Source: UMGS1696 sp964463375 (GTDB lineage Bacteria; Bacillota; Clostridia; Oscillospirales; CAG-272). Taken from it: a stretch of 64,000 nt of DNA. The notes below the pieces were generated by a model. The model was not told the DNA's origin, ran no database searches, and saw only the letters and a program-made list of their open reading frames with translations. The DNA lies in NCBI GenBank assembly GCA_964463375.1, contig CAYXBQ010000007.1:1-64000 (forward strand). The letters are read 5' to 3'. Both the position numbers and the translations under genes were made by a program. Positions 57,654 through 64,000 of this stretch are shown here, one piece after another. The first letter of the stretch is position 1; every line of letters starts with the position of its first letter.

Positions 57654-59584
57654 AGCTGATCTAAGATGCTGTAGCTGTCTGCCAGGAAGGTGTGCAGCTC
57701 ATCGGCGGTAAAGGCACGCTGGGACATGGTGGCCAGAGCAAAGATCTGCCGGGCGATGGTCTCGGACAGGGTCGTATTGCCAGCGTCGCACAGGTTTGTC
57801 AGCTTCTGCACCAGCGGAGAGGCGGTATTCAGGGTCAGCGTGGATTCCACCGGGAAATCGCCCATGCCTTCCATCTTGTAGAGCTTCATCATATCCTGCA
57901 TCCGGCGGCTTTCCTCGGACACGTTGAGGATGGCGGGAGTGCCAGCGTCCCGGAACCGTTCGAAGGCCACGGTCGTATGCGCACCGGCCACCTTGCCAAA
58001 CAGATCCTTCAATGCCGGGATCTCGGTCTTGTCGCCGTCGTCCTTCAGCACATCCGGGGTCTCCGCATCCACACGGGCGAACTTGACGTTTTCGTTGTTC
58101 ATCTCCACGCTGGTGATGAACTGGGTATCGATCACACGATCCAGCAGCAGTACCTCGATGCCTTCCTTCTGGAACATCTGGATATACTGGGTCTGGGCGG
58201 TAGCGTCGGTGGCGTAGTACACCTTATTCTCGTGCTTTTCTTTGGCTGCTTCCAGATACTCGTTCAGGGTCACAAAGCCGCCGCCGCACTTTTCGAACAG
58301 CACCGTATCCTTCACACGGTCGTAGAATTTCTTATCCCGCATGCATGCGTATTCTACAAATGTCTTCAGGTCACGCCACAGGCCTTCGAACCCAGGGCGG
58401 TCGTTTGTGAACATGCTGTTCAGCTTGTCCCCTACCTTCTTGGTGATGTGAGCAGAGATCTTGGCAACGTAGCCGCTGTTTTGCAGGTAGCTTCTGGACA
58501 CGTTCAGGGGCAGTTCGGGGCAATCCAGCACGCCCTTGAGCATGAGCAGGTATTCCGGGATCACTTCCTTGATGTTGTCGGCTACGAACACCTGGTTATA
58601 GTACAGCTTGACCTGTCCTTCCAGGCTTTCGTATTCGTTGGCGATCCGGGGGAAATACAGGATACCCTTGAAGTTCAGCGGATAGTCGGCCTTCAGGTGG
58701 ATCCAGAACAGGGGCTCCTTATAGTCGTGGAACAGCTTCCGGTAGAATTCCTTGTATTCTTCGTCGGTGCAGTCGGAAGGATTCTTCAGCCACAGGGGCG
58801 TAGTGTCGTTGATGGGCTTGGGATCGTGGCAGTGGCATTCGTGTTCGCCATCTTCATGACAATGGCATTCCTCGCCCTCTGCATGGTCGTGGCAATGGCA
58901 CTCGTGGTCTTCGCTTTCCTCCTCTGCCTTATCCGCATCGATAAAATAGATCGGCACGGGCATGAAGGCGCAGTACTTGTCCAGCACGTCCTTCAGCTTA
59001 TATGCGGAGAGGAACTCTTCCCCTTCCTCGCTGATGTGCATGATCACAGCCGTACCATAGGCACCGATCTCGTCGGTCACTTCGTAGTCGGGGGTGATGT
59101 CGAATTCGCCTTCGCCGTTGCAGCTCCAGTGGACAGCCGGTGCGCCGGTGTAGGAACGGGTGATGATCTCCACGGTATCGCTGACCATGAAGGCCGAATA
59201 GAAGCCCAGGCCAAAGTGACCGATGATCCCGTTCTGGCTGGCATCGCCTTCGCCTTCGTATTTCTGGATGAAATCCAGTGCGCCGGAGAGTGCGATCTGG
59301 CAGATGTACTTCCGCAGCTCTTCCTCGGTCATACCAATACCTTCATCGGTGACGGTGATGGTTCTGGCCGTTTTGTCCAGCGTCACGGTGATCTTGGCAT
59401 CGTCTGCGTTTATCTCTTTGGCCTCTCCCAGGGAAATGAGCCGACGCAGCTTGGTCACAGCGTCACAGGCATTGGACGTGATCTCCCGGAGAAAGATCTC
59501 CTTTTCGGAATACAGCCATTTTTTGATGATGGGGAAAATGTGGGCAAGCTCGATCTGAATGCCGCCGTGTTCGGTGTTAGACAT
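57647..59584 (-). CDS. htpG: molecular chaperone HtpG (Hsp90) with Cys/His-rich insert
   Basis: A 645-residue Hsp90. The ATPase domain has EIFLREITSNACDAVTKLRR, TVTDEGIGMT and GHFGLGFYSAFMVSD. The middle domain has PLFWIHLKADYPLNFKGILY, KLYYNQVFVAD and LNVSRSYLQNSG; the C-terminal dimerisation part follows. Between the first two domains (residues about 219-255) is a Cys/His/Glu-rich insert with three Cys-His-Cys-His units (Cys 229/231, 240/242, 250/252). This replaces the short bacterial linker and looks metal-binding. Followed by a coupled prephenate-dehydratase-like gene. Confidence 0.95.
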   Translation of the reverse strand: MSNTEHGGIQIELAHIFPIIKKWLYSEKEIFLREITSNACDAVTKLRRLISLGEAKEINADDAKITVTLDKTARTITVTDEGIGMTEEELRKYICQIALSGALDFIQKYEGEGDASQNGIIGHFGLGFYSAFMVSDTVEIITRSYTGAPAVHWSCNGEGEFDITPDYEVTDEIGAYGTAVIMHISEEGEEFLSAYKLKDVLDKYCAFMPVPIYFIDADKAEEESEDHECHCHDHAEGEECHCHEDGEHECHCHDPKPINDTTPLWLKNPSDCTDEEYKEFYRKLFHDYKEPLFWIHLKADYPLNFKGILYFPRIANEYESLEGQVKLYYNQVFVADNIKEVIPEYLLMLKGVLDCPELPLNVSRSYLQNSGYVAKISAHITKKVGDKLNSMFTNDRPGFEGLWRDLKTFVEYACMRDKKFYDRVKDTVLFEKCGGGFVTLNEYLEAAKEKHENKVYYATDATAQTQYIQMFQKEGIEVLLLDRVIDTQFITSVEMNNENVKFARVDAETPDVLKDDGDKTEIPALKDLFGKVAGAHTTVAFERFRDAGTPAILNVSEESRRMQDMMKLYKMEGMGDFPVESTLTLNTASPLVQKLTNLCDAGNTTLSETIARQIFALATMSQRAFTADELHTFLADSYSILDQLC

Positions 59585-59736
59585 ACAACAATTCCTTCTT
59601 TCGTGATACTATTACTTTTTTATATAACATAAGGTTGCCGGAGCAGCGTTCACACTGTTCCGTGGCAGCTTTGTGTACGTAGTGTGGAGAGCAGTGTTTT
59701 GGGCTTTCGTTGTCCTACCCTCTGTCTTATTCTTAT

Positions 59737-59765
59737 ATTATAATCCTCCCGGCGCAGAAAGTCAA
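59737..59765 (-). promoter_or_regulatory. sigma-A promoter of htpG
   Basis: Minus strand -35 TTGACT (59765-59760), 17-bp spacer, -10 TATAAT (59742-59737). Leader of about 145 nt to the start at 59584; no CIRCE inverted repeat is present. Confidence 0.78.
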
Positions 59766-60018
59766 TGAACAGCAGGTGAATTTTTCCAAGATCCCCACCG
59801 GTTTCATACGGTTTCGGTGTGGGCGGATGTATAATTATTCTCTGTATGCATTCACTAAGTATACACAAACCGGTCGATGCACCCGTGACGGGTGGGCATA
59901 TTTTTGCTATATTTCCCTATTCCGGTGGTTTTGCCGGTGTTTTTTCTGCCGATTTTTCACCATTTCTGTGGGCTTGCGGGGAGAAAGTAAAATATTTTAT
60001 AAATTTTCACGGGGATAC
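59766..60018. other. intergenic region between htpG and paaK
   Basis: No protein gene seen. On plus, a TATAAT at 59830-59835 without a good -35 is followed by a perfect hairpin CACCCG-TGA-CGGGTG (59880-59894) and TTTTT (59901-59905), and later a CCGG/CCGG hairpin with six T (59930-59948). The first could end a transcript of about 65 nt. A small RNA is only a possibility. Confidence 0.35.
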
Positions 60019-60047
60019 TTGATATTTGGCGTTTTTTTTGCTAAAAT
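60019..60047 (+). promoter_or_regulatory. sigma-A promoter of paaK-ACT unit
   Basis: TTGATA (60019-60024), 17-bp T-rich spacer, TAAAAT (60042-60047), about 90 nt before the start codon. Confidence 0.7.
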
Positions 60048-60140
60048 GATACACGAAAATGTACGTCGCATCGAGGTTCCTCTGGCCGGTGGTTGGCTCA
60101 CGGATACCCGAAAGCTGTACAAGGTAAGAAAGGATCCTCT

Positions 60141-61448
60141 ATGGAAAAGCACTATTATCAGAAAGAAATCGAGACCGCCTCCCGGGAACAGATTCGTGCC
60201 TGGCAGAATGAGCGGCTCGTACAGACGGTGAATCATGTCTGGAACAACAATGCGTATTATAGAAATAAAATGAAGGATCACGGGGTAGAGCCGGGCGATA
60301 TCGCCTCTGTGGACGATCTGTGGAAGCTGCCCTTTCTGACCAAAGATGACCTGCGGGATGCCTATCCGTATGGGCTTCTGTCTGCACCCAAGTCCGATTG
60401 TGTGCGGATCCAGTCCACCTCCGGCACCACCGGCAAGCGTGTCATTGCGTTCTACACCCAGCACGACGTGGATCTGTGGGAAGACTGCTGCGCCCGTGCC
60501 ATCACGGCTGTTGGCGGTACCAAAGAGGATATTTGCCAGGTCTGCTACGGCTATGGTCTGTTCACCGGCGGTATGGGGCTGCACGGCGGTTCCCACAAGG
60601 TCGGTTGCATGACGCTGCCTATGTCCTCCGGCAACACCGACCGACAGCTGCAATTCATGACAGACCTGGGCTCCACCATTCTGTGCTGCACACCTTCCTA
60701 TGCGGCCTATCTGGCAGAGAGCATCGAGGAACGGGGCATCCGGGATCAGATCCAGCTCAAAGCCGGTATCTTCGGGGCAGAAGCCTGGACGGAAGAAATG
60801 CGGCGTGATATTGAAAATCGGCTGGGTCTCAAGGCCTATGATATTTATGGGCTGACCGAGATCTCCGGTCCCGGTGTGTCCTTTGAATGCGAAGAACAGA
60901 CCGGTATGCACATCAACGAAGACCACTTCTTAGCAGAGATCATCGACCCCAACACCGGCAAGGTACTGCCCATGGGTGCCAAGGGTGAGCTGGTATTCAC
61001 GTCTCTGACCAAGCAGGCATTCCCCCTGCTACGGTATCGCACCAAGGATATTTGCGTACTCTCTGACAAGCCCTGCTCCTGCGGTCGTACCTTTATCAAG
61101 ATGTCCAAGCCTATGGGCAGAAGCGACGACATGATGATCGTCAAGGGTGTCAACGTATTCCCGTCCCAGATCGAGATGGTGCTGCTGAACCAGGGACTGA
61201 CCGCCAACTACCAGATCGTGGTAGACCGGAAGGGGACCAGCGATACATTGGAGGTGCTGGTGGAAATGACACCGGAGCTGTTCTCCGATACCCTGGGCGC
61301 ACTGACCCAGAAGGAAGCGCAGATCACCGATGCACTGAAGTCCATGCTGGGGATTCTGGCAAAGGTCACCATTGTAGAACCCAAGTCCATTGTGCGTAGC
61401 GAAGGCAAGGCTGTTCGCGTGATCGACAAGAGAAAACTGTATGATTAA
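60141..61448 (+). CDS. paaK: phenylacetate-CoA ligase family protein
   Basis: A 435-residue adenylate-forming ligase. ATP motif QSTSGTTGKRVIAFYT, then GYGLFTGGMGLHGGSHKVGC, GIFGAEAWTEEMR, YDIYGLTEISGPGVSFECEE and RTKDICVLSDKPCSCGRTFI. C-terminal MGRSDDMMIVKGVNVFPSQI. It activates an aryl acid (phenylacetate or indoleacetate type) as CoA thioester. In many anaerobes paaK and an ACT protein flank indolepyruvate:ferredoxin oxidoreductase genes; here iorAB are missing. ATG at 60141 follows AAAGGA by about 6 nt. Confidence 0.93.
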   Translation: MEKHYYQKEIETASREQIRAWQNERLVQTVNHVWNNNAYYRNKMKDHGVEPGDIASVDDLWKLPFLTKDDLRDAYPYGLLSAPKSDCVRIQSTSGTTGKRVIAFYTQHDVDLWEDCCARAITAVGGTKEDICQVCYGYGLFTGGMGLHGGSHKVGCMTLPMSSGNTDRQLQFMTDLGSTILCCTPSYAAYLAESIEERGIRDQIQLKAGIFGAEAWTEEMRRDIENRLGLKAYDIYGLTEISGPGVSFECEEQTGMHINEDHFLAEIIDPNTGKVLPMGAKGELVFTSLTKQAFPLLRYRTKDICVLSDKPCSCGRTFIKMSKPMGRSDDMMIVKGVNVFPSQIEMVLLNQGLTANYQIVVDRKGTSDTLEVLVEMTPELFSDTLGALTQKEAQITDALKSMLGILAKVTIVEPKSIVRSEGKAVRVIDKRKLYD

Positions 61449-61556
61449 GTGGGAATGTTATGACGCTTAGTAGGAAAGCGATCCATCCCACTTATGGAAA
61501 TTTCCCTGACGGAAAATTTCCTGTATATATGTGTAATTATGAAAGGAGAAAGCAGT

Positions 61557-61991
61557 ATGACAATCAAGCAGTTGTCCGTGTTTGCGGAAAACAAGAATGG
61601 TGCCCTGTACAACGTAACGAACATTTTGGGCAATGCCGGCATCGACATTCGTGCCTTCAGTGTGGCTGACACGCAGGATTTCGGTGTGCTGCGTCTCATC
61701 GTCAGCGATACGGAAAGGGCACAGGCGGTATTGGCTAGCTTCGGTATCGTAGTGACCATCACGGAGGTCATTGGTGCCGAGATCCCGGACTCTCCCGGTG
61801 GGCTGTCCTCTGTGCTGAAGGTCGTGTACGAAAACAACATCGCTGTGGAATATCTGTATGCCTTTGTATCGGAAGAAAATTCCCACAAGGCCTATGTGGT
61901 ACTGCGGGTGAATGACAACGAGGCTGTTGCCAAGACCATGACCGATGCGGGGATCACCCTGATCGACGACGCCACCATCGCTGCGTTCTAA
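61557..61991 (+). CDS. tandem ACT-domain protein
   Basis: A 144-residue protein of two ACT modules: MTIKQLSVFAENKNGALYNV with ILGNAGIDIRAFSVADTQDF, and LSSVLKVVYENNIAVEYLYA with KAYVVLRVNDNEAVAKTM. ACT pairs bind amino acids and tune partner enzymes. It follows paaK by 108 nt and is the usual paaK companion in anaerobes, probably sensing an aromatic amino acid. ATG at 61557 with AAAGGAG; a longer upstream frame lacks an SD. Confidence 0.92.
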   Translation: MTIKQLSVFAENKNGALYNVTNILGNAGIDIRAFSVADTQDFGVLRLIVSDTERAQAVLASFGIVVTITEVIGAEIPDSPGGLSSVLKVVYENNIAVEYLYAFVSEENSHKAYVVLRVNDNEAVAKTMTDAGITLIDDATIAAF

Positions 61992-62010
61992 TGCTATGTA
62001 AGATCTATGA

Positions 62011-62036
62011 CCGGGGCATACATACCCCGGTTTTTC
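62011..62036 (+). terminator. terminator of paaK-ACT unit
   Basis: CCGGGG/CCCCGG with an 8-nt loop and TTTTTC, 20 nt past the stop. Confidence 0.9.
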
Positions 62037-62049
62037 TTTGGAGGTGCTT

Positions 62050-62730
62050 ATGCAATACCCTGCTCGATCGGTCGTGCCTGCCCGGTTCATCAGCCGCCCC
62101 AATCGGTTCATCGCCCACTGTCGGCTGCCGATAGAGGATACGGACACGGTATGTCATGTAAAAAACACAGGGCGGTGTCGGGAGCTGCTTTTGCCGGGGA
62201 CGTTGGTGTATCTGTGTCGTGCGCAACCGGGAAGCAAGCGAAAAACGGACTATGATCTGATCGCTGTGCAAAAGGGGGAACGGCTCATCAACATCGATTC
62301 TCAGGCACCCAATGCGGCGGCAGCGGAATTTCTGCGGGATCGATTTGATTCGGTACGGTCTGAGGTGCGGTATGGGGATTCCCGGATCGATTTTGCTGTG
62401 GAGAAGGACGGACAGCGCACCTTTGTGGAGGTCAAGGGTGTGACGCTGGAACGGGATGGAGCGGTATTCTTCCCGGATGCACCAACGGAGCGGGGGACGA
62501 AGCATCTTTTGGAATTGCAGCGTGCTGTCGCAGAAGGCTATGGGGCGGCGGTGCTGTTTGTGATCCAAATGGCAGATGTGCGGTATTTTGCGCCCAACGA
62601 CCAGACAGATCTGGCATTTGGCAAGGCACTGCGGGAGGCTGCGGCTGCCGGGGTGGAGATATGGGCATACTGCTGCCATGTCACGCCGGATTCGATGGAG
62701 ATCGACCAGGCGGTGGAGGTACGGCTGTAA
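62050..62730 (+). CDS. sfsA: DNA/RNA nuclease SfsA-like protein
   Basis: A 226-residue SfsA family protein: ARFISRPNRFIAHCRL, CHVKNTGRCRELLLPGTLVY, RKTDYDLIAV, VRYGDSRIDFAVEKDGQRTF, VEVKGVTLERDGAVFFPDAP, ERGTKHLLEL and VIQMADVRYFAPND. The D..VEVK arrangement is nuclease-like; E. coli SfsA was first linked to maltose gene expression. ATG at 62050 follows GGAGG by 6 nt. Confidence 0.93.
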   Translation: MQYPARSVVPARFISRPNRFIAHCRLPIEDTDTVCHVKNTGRCRELLLPGTLVYLCRAQPGSKRKTDYDLIAVQKGERLINIDSQAPNAAAAEFLRDRFDSVRSEVRYGDSRIDFAVEKDGQRTFVEVKGVTLERDGAVFFPDAPTERGTKHLLELQRAVAEGYGAAVLFVIQMADVRYFAPNDQTDLAFGKALREAAAAGVEIWAYCCHVTPDSMEIDQAVEVRL

Positions 62731-62739
62731 TACGCATAA

Positions 62740-62786
62740 GAAAAGGAAGGTCGTTCCTGTTGTGGAGCGCCTTCCTTTTTGTTTTT
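62740..62786. terminator. bidirectional terminator
   Basis: AAAAGGAAGG/CCTTCCTTTTT with inner CGTTCC/GGAGCG; T-runs on both strands. Serves sfsA (plus) and the phosphatase-like gene (minus). Confidence 0.93.
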
Positions 62787-63567
62787 AGCCAATACACTTC
62801 CAGAAATGCAGGATGTTCAGGTCTTCTTCCATGTCCAGACCGTGGCTACCGGCACCGCCGTCGATCTCGTGGCAGCCGTGGTCGGGGGCAAAGGCCAACA
62901 CGGTCTTTCGGCCGGTCTGCCGGAGCAAGGATGCAATAGCGGCGTATTCCTTGCAGTTTCCGTCCAGTGCTGCCAATGCTTCCGGGGACTCCGGGCCGTG
63001 GCGGTGCATGATGGAGTCAAAATTCGTGTTGTAGATCACCAGCAGGTCGTAGCGGTCTTCTAAGATAAGCTGGTGCGCCTTTTCGTTGACCTCCTCCATG
63101 GTGGGGTAAATGTAGTAATCCATGTCCCGCTCTAAGAAGATCTTGGAAATGCTGTCCCCTTCGGTGGAGACGATGGCACACTTCTTCCCTGCCCGAATGC
63201 AGCAGTCGAAGATGGTGTCCCGCTTTAGCACCGGCTTTTCGTACTTGCGGATCCCATGCACCGCCGGCGACACACCGGTGTACATGGATGCAAAGCATAC
63301 CGGTGTCACAGACGGCATGACGGTGCAGATCGGGATCGGCAAAGGCATGAGGGCCAGCACCGGGGTGTACAGCTGGGGATACTTCTGCCACATATGCATG
63401 GCGATGGCATCGGGGTTGTACATGACGACGCGTTCGCACTGCGGCAGCTGCGCTTTTACATAGTCCACCACCAGATCGCAGGGCACATGGGCATCCGTCG
63501 GGGGATCGATACCCAGCAGTGCTGCGATGGTGGCACAGGTGGATTCCATGGGGATCGCATTATACAT
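62785..63567 (-). CDS. alkaline phosphatase superfamily protein (type I phosphodiesterase-like)
   Basis: A 260-residue cytoplasmic protein. CTVMPSVTPVCFASMYTGVS followed by AVHGIRKYEKPVL resembles the nucleophile region of type I phosphodiesterase/nucleotide pyrophosphatases. Metal-site motifs: DLLVIYNTNFDSIMHRHGPE and FAPDHGCHEIDGGAGSHG. Shorter than secreted family members and without signal peptide. ATG at 63567 has AAGGAG 8 nt upstream. It lies 30 nt downstream of the GH16-like gene, probably in one operon. Substrate unknown. Confidence 0.85.
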   Translation of the reverse strand: MYNAIPMESTCATIAALLGIDPPTDAHVPCDLVVDYVKAQLPQCERVVMYNPDAIAMHMWQKYPQLYTPVLALMPLPIPICTVMPSVTPVCFASMYTGVSPAVHGIRKYEKPVLKRDTIFDCCIRAGKKCAIVSTEGDSISKIFLERDMDYYIYPTMEEVNEKAHQLILEDRYDLLVIYNTNFDSIMHRHGPESPEALAALDGNCKEYAAIASLLRQTGRKTVLAFAPDHGCHEIDGGAGSHGLDMEEDLNILHFWKCIG

Positions 63568-63597
63568 GATCATCACTCCTTATATAGTGGTATGGAT

Positions 63598-64000
63598 CTA
63601 TTCTTCTGCCGTCTCGGCTACCGGTTCGGGATAGCCATCCACGGGTAGATAGACCTTGATATAGTCCACAGCCATGCCCTGTACCGGGGTCAAGGTGGGA
63701 TCCAGCTCTCCAGCCCAGCCACCCACCGATACGGTCAGCTTGGCATAGCAAGGCACATGGCAGATCCACATTCCGAACATGGACCAGGTCTTTTCTCCGT
63801 CGATGTAGAAGGTATAGTTCTCCGGTGTCCAGACTAAGGAGAAGGTATGCCACTGGTCGTCGTAGATGCCGGGGATGTCCATGGGATGGCCCACCGTTTT
63901 GTGTTTGGCTTCGTATCCGTCCATGTGGAGGGCGTGCTGGACCTGCTGCCAGTCGTGGTGAGGCGCTTCGAGGATGTCGATCTCGACACCATCCGCTCCA
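63598..64000 (-). CDS. GH16 family glycoside hydrolase (5' truncated by window edge)
   Basis: Only the C-terminal 133 codons are visible. The catalytic ExDxxE motif appears as GVEIDILEAPHHD at the truncated start, followed by YDDQWHTFSLVWTPENYTFY and IDGEKTW and the closing strands AVDYIKVYLP, a typical GH16 jelly-roll (laminarinase/lichenase-like) C-terminus. The protein ends in an acidic tail without an anchor. Any signal peptide lies outside the window. Upstream partner of the phosphatase-like gene. Confidence 0.87.
   Translation of the reverse strand, partial: GADGVEIDILEAPHHDWQQVQHALHMDGYEAKHKTVGHPMDIPGIYDDQWHTFSLVWTPENYTFYIDGEKTWSMFGMWICHVPCYAKLTVSVGGWAGELDPTLTPVQGMAVDYIKVYLPVDGYPEPVAETAEE

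Noticed and set aside
57692..59632. A very long open frame on the plus strand opposite htpG
   Set aside because: It lies entirely antisense to a clearly conserved Hsp90 gene, lacks an SD and recognisable domains, and follows from codon bias of the true gene. Similar shadows opposite the Tp47-type, M18, parC and phosphohexomutase genes were dropped for the same reason.
59585..59736. CIRCE element controlling htpG
   Set aside because: The TTAGCACTC-N9-GAGTGCTAA inverted repeat is absent from the leader and promoter.
59820..59950. T-box leader for paaK
   Set aside because: No T-box sequence of the AGGGTGGNACCGCG type and no stem I pattern could be found; only simple hairpins are present.

Overview
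The window looks like part of the chromosome of an endospore-forming, anaerobic, probably gut-associated clostridium of the Oscillospiraceae/Ruminococcaceae type. Evidence: spoIIGA-sigE, spoIID and a ylmC/ymxH homologue (sporulation), a class B sortase, clostridial pairings such as paaK-ACT and tilS-hpt-ftsH, lipoprotein solute-binding proteins, glycoside hydrolases of families 110 and 16, and consistently strong AGGAGG-type ribosome binding sites. No phage, transposase, integrase, CRISPR array, rRNA or tRNA gene was seen. The taxonomic call is inference from gene content.

Layout. 1-5 kb: 3' truncated rpsB with a structured leader, a ylmC-like gene, a large lipoprotein binding protein, and two tandem rpoD (sigma-A) copies downstream of dnaG. 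7-12 kb: yigZ, hflX, rpmE and the spoIIGA-sigE sporulation operon. 11.6-16 kb: a two-gene operon of conserved hypotheticals, trmB, then a short plus-strand cluster (HAAS-domain membrane protein, DUF4097-like protein, TSCPD protein). 16-22 kb: a GH110-like hydrolase with an MFS transporter, spoIID and a small secreted protein. 22-30.8 kb: a minus-strand housekeeping run (parC, tsaC/sua5, prfA, an Eda-VOC fusion, M18 aminopeptidase, lytic transglycosylase, coaE). The gaps between five of these genes carry paired copies of an unexplained 15-bp motif.

30.8-35.6 kb is the most coherent accessory system. It holds a Gx-transporter-type membrane protein, a NusG-domain-II protein, ApbE flavin transferase, a ferric-reductase-like/FMN-binding membrane protein, and a secreted Tp47-type protein with a flavinylation-like motif and a sortase-like C-terminus. 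All five genes run in one direction downstream of two metalloregulator-like palindromes. I read it as a candidate iron-controlled, flavin-based extracytosolic electron-transfer system; a class B sortase lies 5 kb away.

35.8-40 kb is the tilS-hpt-ftsH operon. 40-46.6 kb is mostly plus strand (sortase B, RlmA-type methyltransferase, GT2 glycosyltransferase, a SleB-like hydrolase on minus, a lipoprotein coupled to miaA). 46.7-49.9 kb is a nucleoside hydrolase/DUF1643/HAD/epimerase operon. 50-53.6 kb has a second related lipoprotein and an NhaC antiporter with a structured leader. 53.7-59.6 kb has a carA-like gene lacking the glutaminase catalytic residues, a phosphohexomutase, a prephenate-dehydratase-like gene and an htpG with a Cys/His-rich insert. 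60-64 kb ends with paaK-ACT, sfsA, a nucleotide-pyrophosphatase-like gene and a 5' truncated GH16 gene.

Most transcription units have recognisable sigma-A promoters with 17-bp spacers. Many share a TGTGG sequence directly before the -10 hexamer. Start sites were usually moved from the first possible codon to the one with the best ribosome binding site.
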